DNA of 64,000 bases from NCBI RefSeq assembly GCF_014633365.1, contig NC_068343.1, positions 31,031,307 through 31,095,306 of the forward strand. Reading direction: 5' to 3'. Within the stretch, counting starts at the first letter, position 1. Every line of letters starts with the position of its first letter. The stretch comes from Diospyros lotus. Its lineage: Eukaryota; Streptophyta; Magnoliopsida; Ericales; Ebenaceae. The notes beneath the pieces were generated by a model that made no database searches, was not told the DNA's origin, and saw only the letters and a list, made by a program, of their open reading frames with translations. The position numbers and the translations under genes were made by a program. Below, piece after piece: positions 35,831 to 47,179 of this stretch.

Positions 35831-37450
35831 ATATGTATATGTATATATATGTCTATATCTATCTATGTGAGTATATGTATATGTATATATATGTTTATGA
35901 GAATCTTGTGTGAGTAATATATATTCTGTGTGAGTATATGTATATGTGTATATATGCGTGTATATGTATTACAGAGTTACACGGAGAACCTCTATAACTG
36001 TTTCCCCAAAACCCCTCTTTCTTTCACTTTCCTTTTCATTTTCCCACTTTCCAAACAGTAGCCCAAATAAGATTATTAGTTAATGGCCTACCTCCCTTCT
36101 TAGAATATCTCCTGCTCCTTGTCGATTTCAAGGACAAATAGCCAACCCTCTTTGACATTCCCTGCACCTTCATTTTATTTTCCACTAAAAACGAATAATT
36201 CATCTTGAAAGTTTATTGTTGGTTAGAAATTATAATAGTTTGTTTTTATAATTAATATTTTATGTGTTTATTTTATGGGTGTAGTTTAGAGATTATTGTG
36301 AATATTTAGTGAATTTAGTCAACATACACTCAAATTTGACTTGGGACCCAACTTGAGCTTGGCCCTTGGCACTTTACCTAGAAATATTTTTTGTTTTTTA
36401 TTTTTGCTGAAAAACATGGGAAAATATTTATAATTGTAATACTATGAGTATTTCAATAAAAGAAATCATGTATTATCATATATTGGAATTGTAAATAGAT
36501 GAAGTGGGTTATATATGATAAATTAAAGAATTAAAATAAAATTTTATCCTCATCTAATGTTATGGATTGAAATGATTAGGCTTAATTTAAAATAAAACTT
36601 AAAAAGCAAATGTTTCAGTCACGACTCAACCAATTTGCTTCCATTCTTCTGCCAATTCCCAATTGAATGTAAATTTCTAAGCATGCAAATTAATTAAGTG
36701 ATAAATAAATCAAAAATGGATTTTTGAATACAATAAATTATATCATCCTGATCATAAACTACGTAACTTTAATCCACTGTTTTGTTTTTTAAGTTTTAGT
36801 TAAACAATTTGTTTTATATGCTTATTCATATGATGTAAAAAAATGCCAAAAGTGCCATAATTTGATAGTCAATTTATTAAAAATAATTACGTACCTTTTT
36901 ATTATCTTGTGATTAAGATAAAATGGTAGAATTTTTCATTTAGTGGGTTGCTATTAATTGATTGTAAGATTTTTGGTTTTAAGAGATGGGTTGAAGTGAG
37001 ATATATATATATATATATACTTATGAATTCTTAGAAGTTTGGCTTATTTTATAAATTTGGTGTGAATAAAACATAGATTAAGCTAGTTGGGCCTATATAT
37101 TAATACTGGATAATGAGACTGCTATTAATTATATAATTACTTAAATAGAGTAGGTCCTCTCTTCTCTCCCATCAAATTTATACATTCACATTTTTAGTAA
37201 TGGTGATCTTGTAGAGTAAAGAGAGAGAGAGACTTAATAGCAATTGATCAATGGTTGATCATTTGGGTACACGTTTTGGGTGTTTTCTTATATTATTTAT
37301 TATTTCATTTTGTTTGTTTCTAAATCTAAAGATTAAGCACAACCACTGTAGGTGGCACTTTACCAGAGAGATCAAGACATAACCTAATAAAAAAAAGTCG
37401 GCAGCTTGGCATCCACCCACTACTGATTTGGGTTATTTTTCTCCTTCATT

Positions 37451-37560
37451 TGCATGATTGCATATGCATGTATAAATAGATATATATATATCATCTTCCA
37501 CCTTATTAATTAATTCTCTCATTTCTATTCTTTTTCTTGCTAGCTGCTTATTATAATTTG
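37451..37560 (+). promoter_or_regulatory. core-promoter-like segment with TATA box
   Basis: A TATAAATA box (37471-37478) is directly preceded by CATATGCATG and followed by a pyrimidine-rich leader (about 37495-37550). No coding sequence follows within about 1 kb, where the copia LTR begins. Confidence 0.3.
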
Positions 37561-38482
37561 AAACTGATCTCTTTGGTTTTTTTTATTACTTTTCTACATC
37601 AAATCAAATCGAATTACAGAACCAACACTACATATGCACAAGTAGATTGGCCGTGTAATTAAATGAGAAGCCAAATGTTTACTTTTTTTTTTTTCCTTTT
37701 TGTTCCAATGCATTTCACATAGTAGTTTGTTTGATTAAGAAAGAAATTGGACATGGATTAGATTAGATTAAGTCTACTTGAACTTCTCTGTTTCTATTTG
37801 TTTCACATGTTAGCTTCATAACAAGAAAATAAAATGCTTAACTTATGTCTTCTTTAGGGCTATGTTGAGTTCCGTTATCATGAAAATAGAAATTTCAAAC
37901 TTTTGCTACCGTTAAATTGAAATGTATAATTTACGCATCTGACACAAACATTTGTTGTGCTTCATTAGTGAATAATGTAGGCATGACTGTTTTGCCTAGG
38001 CTTGATGTGATAATAATCTAAATTGCCAAGTTACTTAGTCCAACTTCCTAAACCCTCTCTTTGGGTCCATATACATGATATTTCAATATATGACATGATA
38101 TGTTATTTCAGGGCATAAGATGAGGCTAAGGAGTTCTCTTCTTTTTTTGGAATGGTTAAGTGATCATTTTTATGGCTTATTTTTTATTGTGCATGCATTA
38201 AAAAAATGCTGTGATGAATCCATGGGAAATGCTTAGTATTAATCAAACAATTAATCCCATCATATTTCCTGGAAAATCTAGGAAGAGGTTACCACGTTAC
38301 AGGCTAATATATGACCGTTAACATTCCTTTGTGTTAACAGTCATATATTTATTTACTTAATATGTCTTAATGTGTTGCTTTTGTGTAGAGTGTGAAAAGA
38401 TATAGAGTATGGATCGTGAATGGGCAAAGAACCCGAATAGGGTATCTCCTCAGTATGTGGTAGGGATAGAAGAATTTATAAC

Positions 38483-39865
38483 TGTTGCGAAAGAGAGTTT
38501 TGATATTTTACTCTTAGTAATAAATTAGTTTTGTTAATAACTATATGAAAATGAATCTCTACAAAATGGATTACATAAATGAGAAAATAACTTTTATAAT
38601 ATGAAGCAAGGCATGGATTATATAAATGAGAAAATAAATTTTAATATGTGAATTGTGAAATAAGGTATGGATTATATGAATGAGAAAACAAACTTTTAAT
38701 ACATGAATTTTGAAGCAAGATATGAAATCCTATAAAAGAATGATTCAGTTTGGTTGAGTGATATTTATTTCAAAATATACTTTTGATAATCTCAACTTGC
38801 TTTCAAAAAGATCAAAATGAGGATTTGTTAAAGTTTTCTATGTTTTCAAAAGGATAGTCGACTATGTGTTTCATTCTGTTGACTATGCTTTAGAATAGTC
38901 GACTATGCTGGTTTGATCTGTCGACTATGTGAAGCATCTGTCGACTATCAAGTAAGGATAGTCGACTATGGCTTTTCATCTGTCGACTATTTTTGTTCTG
39001 TAAATTCAAAACTTTCTTCACATTTTCTCATCTGTCGACTATACACTTGTATCTGTCGACTATAGGATTTTTGTATTAAAAGATAGTTGACTATCACTTT
39101 ATGTCTGTCGACTATGCTTAGATTCATTTGTAAAAATAGTTGACTAACCTATTTTCTCTGTCGACTATGTGTTTCACAGAAACTTATAACGGCTAGTTTT
39201 TGGCGCATTAAATGCTCGCCCAACCACCCACAACGGTCCAAAAATTCAACTTGCCCACCATCAACTATAAATAGGTGGTTGAAGACGCATTGAAGGTTGC
39301 TGAAATATATTGAATATCTTGAACGATCGTGCCTTCACTATTACATCGAGCTTTTAACTTTTCTCTCTGTATTTTCATTTTAGAGGCTTTGATATCTTAC
39401 TGGTCTATTATTTTTAAACATCGATCTTTCATTTAAAGAGAGAATTTGTAACTAAGAGTTGTACTCTTAGAATCTCTATTTCATTTTCTGTATTTTTTCC
39501 TAGCGGTAGGTAGAGGGCCCATTAAGTTGGGAGGTTGTAAGTTCCCTAGTCAAGGACTAGAGGACGTGCTCGTATTGAGTAGGGGGTTTGAGAGTAAAGA
39601 TTGGTTTTAAAAATCATTAGTTGATAGCTAAGGTAGTGGACTAAGATTGGAAAGCTGAACCACTATAAATTCGTGTCTTCACCGTTTTCCATACTTTTCT
39701 TGCTTACCTTTCCATTTCTGTTTCTACTGACTTTGATTATTCATTGATAAATTCCATATTTACTCTTCACCATTTAAAAGTATCTTTGCTTCTCAAAATA
39801 ATTTTTTTTTAATTATACCGATTCACCCCCATCTTGGGGAGTGTCATATCAGTTCAATTCTATCA
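38483..39865 (+). repeat. copia (SIRE-like) 5' LTR inside inner CACTA
   Basis: The 3' boundary is set by the primer binding site just after CA at 39865. The 5' boundary at TGTTGCGAAAG (38483) is a best guess. A TATAAATAGG promoter box lies at 39266. The U3 part holds a dense array of GTCGACTAT motifs. No matching 3' LTR exists in the window, so the element is truncated. Confidence 0.6.
38857..39168. repeat. array of GTCGACTAT motifs in LTR U3
   Basis: Ten exact GTCGACTAT copies and three GTTGACTA variants occur in about 310 bp, irregularly spaced. They alternate between two contexts: ATAGTCGACTAT, a perfect 12-bp palindrome, and CTGTCGACTAT. They sit upstream of the TATA box at 39266, where enhancer-type elements of plant LTRs are found. 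Confidence 0.9.
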
Positions 39866-39869
39866 ATTG

Positions 39870-39880
39870 GTATCAGAGCC
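39870..39880 (+). other. primer binding site (initiator tRNA-Met)
   Basis: The sequence from 39868 reads TTGGTATCAGAGCC, which includes the Ty1/copia primer binding site. It is separated by two to three bases from the CA end of the LTR. Confidence 0.85.
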
Positions 39881-39932
39881 AAGTTCCCTTGTTTTTATCG
39901 GTTTAACAACCTAGGGAAAAAGATCTTACCAT

Positions 39933-41555
39933 ATGGCTCATTTTGCATCATCATCCCAATCCGAGGGTCTAAGCACCACTCGTCCCTCATTCTTTGATGG
40001 AACTAACTATAATTACTGGAAGACAATAATGCAGATTTATTTGATGCAGGAATCAAGCTTAATGCAAACTGTTTATAAGGACATCAAGTTAGCTGACATG
40101 GAGAAAATTGAGACCTGGTCACCAGAAGAAAGAAGAGATATGGAGATAAATGCTAAAGCCATGAATACTTGTATCTGTGCACTAAGCTCAGAGGAATTCA
40201 ATAGAGTGTCAACGTGCAAAACAGCTAAGGAAATTTGGGACAAATTAAAGGTAACACATGAAGGAACAAATCAAGTAAAAGAAACAAAAATCAATCTTCT
40301 GGTCCATGATTATGAATTATTTTCTATGAAAGATGATGAATCCATTAAAGATATGTAAACCAGATTTAATAACATTGTTACTACTTTAGAGGCTTTAGGT
40401 AAGACATTTACAAATGGAGAAAGAGTTAGAAAAATTTTAAGAAGTTTACCCAGATCGTGGGAATCTAAAGTCACTGCCATAACAGAAGCAAAAGACTTAG
40501 ATACACTTCCATTTGACAACTTGCTAGGTTCTTTAATGATACATGAAATAATGATGAAAAGAAATGAAGTTGATGATTCCAAGAAAAACAAAAATGTAGC
40601 ATTTAAAGTTGAGGATGAAGATAAAAACTCTCAAAGTGAAGATGATGATTTTGCACTATTAGCTAGGAAATTTAGGAAATTTATGAAGAAAGGTAGGTTT
40701 AATCAAAGGAGAACATTTCGGAAAGAAAAAGATAAAAAAGAGTCTAATCCAACTAATGAGCTTCGATGTTTTGAATGTAAGAAGCTAGGTTACATTAGAA
40801 GTGATTGCCCTCAACTGAAAAAAATGGATCGCAAGGAAATAAAAATAAAGAAGAAAGCTCTAGCTGCATGGGGTGAAGAAGAGCTCTCATCAAGTGATGA
40901 ATCTCAAGATGAAGAAGTTGCCAACATTTGTTTTATGGCCAACATTGAAGACGAGGTAAGCTCTCAGCATCTAAATTCAATTTCTGAATTTACATTTGAG
41001 GAACTTCATGATGCATTCAATGATTTGCTAGGTGAATGTGAGCATATGAATGAGAAAAATAGTGGTTTAAAAAGAGAATTAAATTCTTTAGAAATTAAGG
41101 TAAATGATCTGAAAAACAAAATAGGAATGTTGGAAAATGAAAGAGACAGTCTAAGTACAGAAAAGGAAAATCTATTGAAAGAAAACGAAGACATGAAGGA
41201 ATCTTTAGAAAAATTAGTTGAAGGTAAAAATAAACTAGAAATGATACTTGGAGCTCAAAGAAATTTTGGAAATAAACAAGGAATTGTATTTGATCCATTC
41301 CAAGCAAGCTACAGTAAAACAGTGTTTGTTAAAGCATCAAACCAATTTTTTTTTCAAAGAAAATCATCTCTCAAACCAAAGTTTTCAAAAAGAGGTATTA
41401 CCTATCACTACTGTGGAAAAGATGGTCACTCGATTAACAAATGTTTCATACGAAATTTTTCTCAAAAATTTAAACAAATTTGGGTTCCTAAAGAAATAGT
41501 GTCTTCTAACAAGATTGGACCCAAGATGATATGGGTACCAAAGGGAACAACGTGA
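39933..41555 (+). pseudogene. copia Gag (SIRE-like) with one in-frame stop
   Basis: This is one 541-codon frame broken only by TAA at 40356. Seen: the gag N-terminal region (RPSFFDGTNYNYWKTIMQIY, EIWDKLKVTHEG, METK-like KETKINLLVHDYE), the TRFNNIVTTLEALG segment immediately after the stop, a Lys/Arg-rich stretch, a first zinc knuckle in which the His is replaced by Tyr (CFECKKLGYIRSDC), a long coiled coil (about 41030-41240, ELNSLEIKVNDLKNKIG) and a second knuckle lacking its first Cys (YHYCGKDGHSINKC). Both knuckles are therefore defective. The C-terminus (KMIWVPKGTT) is typical of SIRE-lineage Gag. The downstream protease is in the +1 frame. Confidence 0.85.
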
Positions 41556-41577
41556 ATGATTTCTTGTGTAGGCTGCA

Positions 41578-43730
41578 TTGGTTTCAAATGATTCAAGGAG
41601 CAAGTGGTTCCTTGATAGTGGGTGCTCTAGGCACATGACAAGAGATCAAGATCTTCTCAGCAACATCGTTTTCAGGGAAGGAGGTAAGGTTTTCTATGGT
41701 GACAACTCTCAAGGTAAGATCATAGGTATGGGCTCTATTTCTTTTGAAAACATTATATTAGAAAATGTATTTCTTGTTGATGGTCTTAAACATAATCTGA
41801 TCAGTATTAGTCATTTGTGTGATTTAAGATATGAAGTTTGTTTTGATGCTAATTCTGGTAAAGTTATATGCTCCAAGACAAAAGAAATAAAATTAAAAGG
41901 AGATAGAATAGGAAACATCTATCTCACATTTCTAGAATCACCAAAAGTGGATAACTGTTTAGTAGCAAATTCTTCTCAAAATTCCTGGCTGTGGCATAGT
42001 AGGTTAGGGCATGCTAGTATGAACCAAATAAACAAGTTAGTAAAACATGATCTTGTTATTGGAGTGTTGCGTCATCCTGCTGATGGGAAGGCTTGGAAGC
42101 ACTTTGATGAGTTGTACCTTGACTTTGCTGCTGATTCAAGGAATGCACAATTGGGGTTAGCTTCAGATGGGTTCAATCCAATTAGCAATATGTCAACAAC
42201 ACATAGTATATGGCCAGTCATTTTGATGCCTTATAACATGCCGCCATGGCGTTCAATGCATAAGAGCAACTACCTCTTAACGTTGTTGATTCTAGGACCA
42301 AAGTCCCCTGGAAAGGACTTTGATGTATTTTTAAGACCGCTTGTGGATGAGCTTAAAGTTTTATGGTGTAACGGAGTTCAAGCATACGATGAATACTCCC
42401 GATCAAGTTTCACTCTTCGTGCAACAGTTATGTGGACAATTAACGACTTCCCTGCTTATGCTTACTTGTCTGGGTGGAGCACTATGGGTAAATTGGCATG
42501 TCCGATATGCCTTGAGGATACTCGTTCCAGACGAATTCAGGGAAAACAATGTTATACAGGGCACATATGCTTCTTAAGTAAAATACACCCGTGGCGAAGG
42601 AGTACAGAGTATGACGGAAAACCAAAAAAAATGGGACCACCTCGTCAATTTTTCGGTGATGATATTTTGTTGCAGTTAGAAGAGGTACCTATATGCACCC
42701 CTGGTAAAGCACCTAATAATGATGATAGAAAACGTAAACATGGTGTTGATGAGTTAAATTGGTCAAAAAAGAGTATATTGTTTGAACTACCATATTGGTC
42801 AACGCTATTGACGCGTCATAATCTTGATGTCATGCATATTGAAAAAAATGTTTGTGATAATATTGTTGGGACCTTGTTGAATGATCCCATGAAGTCGAAG
42901 GATACTGTGAAGGCACGTTTAGACTTGGAAGATCTTCACATTCGTAAAGAATTATGGTTGAAGGAGCGGAATGGAAAATTTGAGAAACCTCATGCAAATT
43001 ACATGTTGAGTAAATCAGATTGTGAGGGGTTTTGCGACTTTATCAAGTCAGTTCGCTTACCGGATGCGTATGCTCCAAACATCAGTCGTTGTGTGACAAA
43101 CTCTCATACACTTGGAGGGATGAAAACACATGATTGTCATGTATTGCTCCAAAAAATACTACCAGTGGCCATTCCCCCTTACTTAGACAAGAAAATACGA
43201 GCCACACTGATTGAGTTTTGCCAATTCTTTCAAAAATTAAGTGCCAAGACTCTATATGTCAACGAACTTGAGAATATGAAGACAGGGATTGTTATCATAC
43301 TATGTAAACTTGAAAAGATATTTCCTTTGTCATTCTTTACAATCATGGTTCACTTATGTGTGCATTTACCTGAACAAGCATTGTGGGGTGGACCTGTCAA
43401 TCCGAGATGGATGTTTGGCATTGAACGTCGCATGGGTACATACAAGGGATACGTTCGTAACTTTGCACGCCCTGATGGTTCCATTACTGAAGCATATGTT
43501 GTTGATGAGGCTGTGACATTTATATCTCGATATTTGCATAATATTGAGACAAGATTCACACATCTAGAACGTAATTGGGATGTACCTTGTACACAACAGA
43601 AGAATGAGTTATTCAACAATAAGATTCGTACGATGGGGGCCTCTAAATTTGGTAAGCTAGGGGTTTATGACCATGTGGTGCATTGGTACCTTTTGAATAA
43701 CTGCGGAGATGAACTTGATGGTTACATAAA
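41578..43730 (+). CDS. fused ORF: copia protease + GAG-pre-integrase joined to CACTA TNP2 transposase
   Basis: This uninterrupted frame (718 codons as a simple ORF; spliced end at 43730) is a chimera. Residues 1 to about 161 are copia: protease with WFLDSGCSRHMT and DGLKHNLISISHLCD, then the GAG-pre-integrase motif SWLWHSRLGHASMNQINKLV ending at KHDLVIG. From residue 162 (about 42061) it is CACTA TNP2: LRHPADGKAWKHFDE, LGLASDGFNPIS, VILMPYNMPPW (Transposase_21), WTINDFPAYAYLSGWSTMGK, LPYWSTLLTRHNLDVMHIEK, then DUF4218 (THDCHVLLQKILPVAIPPYL, MVHLCVHLPEQALWGGPVNP). The TNP2 N-terminus and the retroelement integrase and RT are missing. The upstream copia LTR could drive it. A GTGAGT donor at 43731 allows splicing on to further TNP2 exons, but the next exon has a stop. 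Whether it is expressed is unknown. Confidence 0.85.
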
Positions 43731-43813
43731 GTGAGTTGGGTACATATAAAATATTTTAAAATGTAATTAATGGTTCATTCTAAAATAAGTATTAACTAGT
43801 TGTTTCATTACAG

Positions 43814-44799
43814 TGAGCATAAATAAGTATTGTGTTTGAGAAATGTGCGGGAAGAAGATTTTGAAACCGTACAAAAACATGACATTCCTTCTTGGTTCAA
43901 GAACAAGGTTAAAATCTTCTGTATATATATATATATATATTTATTTTTGTAATTCGTCTTAAATTATTATCTTTAATATTAGCTGTCTACAGATGGCTAA
44001 TCTTAGAGTCAATGGCGATCCTAAAGCAACTGATGATTTGTACTCATTGTCACAATATGCGGATGATCGTTACACAATTTGGTATAGTTGCATTGTTAAT
44101 GGCGTTAGATTTCGCTGCAAAGAACGTGACGACAAGTTCAAGACACAATGTAGTGGAGTTTGTACAGAGAGTGATTATGAGAGTAGTGATTTCACATATT
44201 ATGGTGTTCTACTTGAAATTTTAGAATTAGATTTCATCTATCAACGTACGGTATTTATGTTTCGTTGCAAGTGGTACAATACTGATCCGAAAGGAAAAAG
44301 AATAGTGGTTAATAATAATTTGACATCACTTGACATTACATCTAATTGGTATGCTGAAGATCCATTTATTTTGGCCACACAAGCTCAACAAGTTTTTTAT
44401 CTAAATGATCGAAGTAGGGAAAGAATTGGATGGTTGTATAAAAGGTAAATCATAGGAACATATATGATATAATTGAGCATGACGATGATGAAGAGAGGGT
44501 GAACGATGATATCTTTCAAGAGGAAGAATCTAGTGAGTTACTGCATTTTCAGCCAACGGAAGAAGTAGTTGACACATCTTTATTGGTTCGGCAAAATGAA
44601 GAACCAATAAGTTTGCCTCATGAGTTGGTGGTTAAATTAGGTAGTGAACAAGCATTTCTTAATGATCAAGAATAGAACTTGGAAGATATTGAGGATTATG
44701 ATGACGACGGTAGATTTTTTATTACCAATGAAGTTACTTTAGAATCTGAGACTGATGACGACTCTGATGACCCAGATCTAGATGATGATGATGCATGAT
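43814..44799 (+). pseudogene. inner TNP2 transposase, C-terminal exons (DUF4216), broken
   Basis: Exon 43814-43907 follows a TTTCATTACAG acceptor and reads NEHK, a stop at 43824, then LRNVREEDFETVQKHDIPSW, with a donor GT after 43907. The next exon begins at 43993 after a CTACAG acceptor and encodes DUF4216 (DFTYYGVLLEILELDF, NWYAEDPFILATQAQQVFYL). The frame breaks near 44430, where both a shift and a TAA occur, and then resumes as VNHRNIYDIIEHDDDEE and a highly acidic tail with a TAG at about 44674. It ends near 44799. The outer element carries a homologous domain at 22032-22535. Confidence 0.82.
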
Positions 44800-44817
44800 T
44801 TTTTATTACAGTTCTTA

Positions 44818-47038
44818 CATGGCTCCTGGTGGGCGAAGGGGTAAGGGTGGACGATGAGGACCAGTTGAAGGACAAACAAAGCCTATTGCTGCCCCCACTA
44901 CATCAGATTCTGGTTTGTTGCATTTAAATTTATTGTTGATTTTAGGATTTTTCCAACACTTATCTTTGGTGCTTATATGCATATTCATTTTTATAAAGAA
45001 GAACATATTGGACGACAGACAGAGCCTATTGCTGCCCCCATTACATCACATTCTAGTTTCTACCAACCTAGATTTATTGTTGATTTCATTATTTTGCCAA
45101 CATTTATCTTTGGTGCTTATATGCATATTCATTTTTATATAGGAGGGCAAGTTGGGGGACATATAGAGCTTATTGTTGCCCCCACTACATCTCCATCAGT
45201 GGAGCCTATTACAGTCCCATCTCCATCAGTTGTCGCACACTCTGGTTTGCCAACTGTCACAATCTAGTTTGCTGCATTTAGATTTATTGTTGATTCTATT
45301 ATGAGTTTATTTGCTTAATATAATAAATTGCCAAGTATAACAAAGTCAATTTCTGTTCCTAAGAAATTAAGATTTGAGTCATGATTAGATTAAAGTATAA
45401 CAAAGTCAGAATTCAATCAGTTTTTGTGTCTGACATCTTTAGCTATAGATGTGAATGTGCACACCTCATCTCGATCAACAGCTGTGGATGTGGATGTGGA
45501 TGCACCTGAAGGTTCAAATGGACGTGGGAGTAGTTATGGACAACGTGCTCGGAAGCTAAAGAAACATGTTAAGCGAAAATTGACTGTGGAGTTCAATTTT
45601 ACTCTTATGCAAGCTATTTGTGACAACGCAGAAATTTTTAATAATGAAATTGGGTACATTGTACGTAAAAATTGCAGCTTTCAATATAAGAAGTGGAGAT
45701 GTGTACCTTCGGCAGTTAGGGCACCGCTTCGTCACAAACTTCTTGTAAGTAAATCATCAGTTTATTACTTTTACTTTGTATATTTATATGTTTTCTTATT
45801 CCTAATATTATATGACTTCTTTTCTTTTTTAGACTGTTTTTGATATCAACGTTGAGGATAGGAATGTCCAAAAGGTCATCGATAAACAAATGCAACGAGC
45901 TTGGAGAGGCCACGAATATAAACTACATGCTTACTTCAAAGAAATTGGAGGAGAGGAAGATCTAATTAAGGCTAAGAGTAAGCGCCATGAGTAAGTGAGC
46001 CAAGAGGATTGGGATTACCTTTGTGATCTTTGGACAAATCCTAGTTTTATGGTAATGCTCATAATTGTTTTTTAGGATTTCTCTTTCTTATTAATGAAAA
46101 TATATATTTATTAGTGATTTGTTAATTTTAAAAGGAACGAGCACAGAAGAATGCCGACTCTCGTGCAAAACGAAAGTGGGAATCTAGAAATGGTTCAAGG
46201 AGTACAACGCGTCATCATGTTATCTGTGGAGCTAACTTAGATGCCCCGACAGGACATATTGAGACTTGGCATCTTCGACATTGGCATTCTGAACACGGTT
46301 GGTCATCTCCAGAGTTAGAGGCTAAATATGTAAGTATATTTTTTTTTTCCTAAGTTAAAAGAGTTAGAATACATAGAATGTTATCAAAATTAGCTAAATG
46401 AGAACTACACTCTTGGAATCATCTAGAATAGATGGAAAATTGACATATATCTTACATGCGATACCTTTATCACCCCTTCAGCTGACACATGAAGATGTTT
46501 TTAATTACTAATTAAAAATATTGGCATAATTGAGTATATACCCTATAAATTTAATTGTTTTACATTGACATAATTGAGACTATATTTTTAATTTAAAAAT
46601 AGTTGATTAAGAATATGTTGCATTTTTTTACAAGAATAAATGATGCAGCTAAGGCGAGATAATCCTCCATATAAAATGACTGATAAAGATTTTTTATAAA
46701 TGATCCTTGGACAACAATCTGTTCGATTGTTTGGTTGGGGGCGATCTCCTAGTACTTTTGGGACAATATGCACTAGTGAGGAGTCCAGTCGTCTAACCTA
46801 CAATGAATTGGTAGAAGATTTGAACCAATACAAGTCTCTTTTTCGAGAGCTCCAAGGAGACGTAAATATGCTACGACAAGTGTTAGTTGAGAAGAATATT
46901 ATGCCTCCTCCATCCACTCCGCATGTACCATCGGATCATAGTTCAGGCCGATCTCCCCTCGGCCATTCCTGTCTCGACCCATCCAGCTCCAGCCACTCCC
47001 TGCATTCTACTGAACATGAGTTTGACGACGAGATTTAA
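44818..47038 (+). pseudogene. inner CACTA second ORF (Transposase_24/Ptta type), multi-exon, broken
   Basis: The putative start MAPGGRRGKGGR at 44818 runs into TGA at 44854. A tandemly repeated exon/intron unit follows (44880-45200). The next clear exon, about 45440-45744, encodes RARKLKKHVKRKLTVEFNFT and KWRCVPSAVRAPLRHKLL with a GTAAGT donor at 45747. Exon from 45832: TVFDINVEDRNVQKVIDKQM, AWRGHEYKLHAYFKEIGGEE, then TAA at 45992 before QEDWDYLCDLWTNPSF. Exon 46135-46329: NADSRAKRKWESRNGSRSTT and IETWHLRHWHSEHGWSSPE. Last exon from 46650: RRDNPPYKMTDKDF, TAA at 46697, then a coiled coil (VEDLNQYKSLFRELQGDVNM) and a Pro/Ser-rich tail to 47038. Conserved W, R and coiled-coil features match plant En/Spm accessory proteins. 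Confidence 0.78.
44880..45200 (+). repeat. three tandem copies of a ~144-bp exon/intron unit
   Basis: The phrase AGCCTATTGCTGCCCCCA (third copy AGCTTATTGTTGCCCCCA) begins at 44880, 45023 and 45167, periods of 143 and 144 bp. Between the copies are near-identical stretches: TTTATTGTTGATTT, then CTTTGGTGCTTATATGCATA and TTCATTTTTATA. Each unit looks like a short exon plus intron. Confidence 0.85.
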
Positions 47039-47179
47039 TAATTTGTTTTATACTTTTTTTTCATATATGTTTGAACTTTTTAGGTGACTTCATGATTTTA
47101 TGCTTATTTTGTGACTTTATGACTTTTTTGGTGCGTATATTTTTGAACTATATTGTAATAGATGTTTCAACAATTGAAA

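Larger units (their letters stand above)
33841..38482. other. inner CACTA interior, non-coding with promoter-like segments
   Basis: This is AT-rich sequence in which the 5' half of the transposase gene would be expected but is not recognisable. Two segments look like plant promoters or leaders: 35560-35830 and 37440-37560. The rest shows no coding signal; there are TA repeats near 36993-37018. Confidence 0.5.

Noticed and set aside
38857..39168. Repeat array resembling a CRISPR
   Set aside because: The repeats are 9-12 bp, irregularly spaced, in a plant LTR; no cas genes or uniform spacers.
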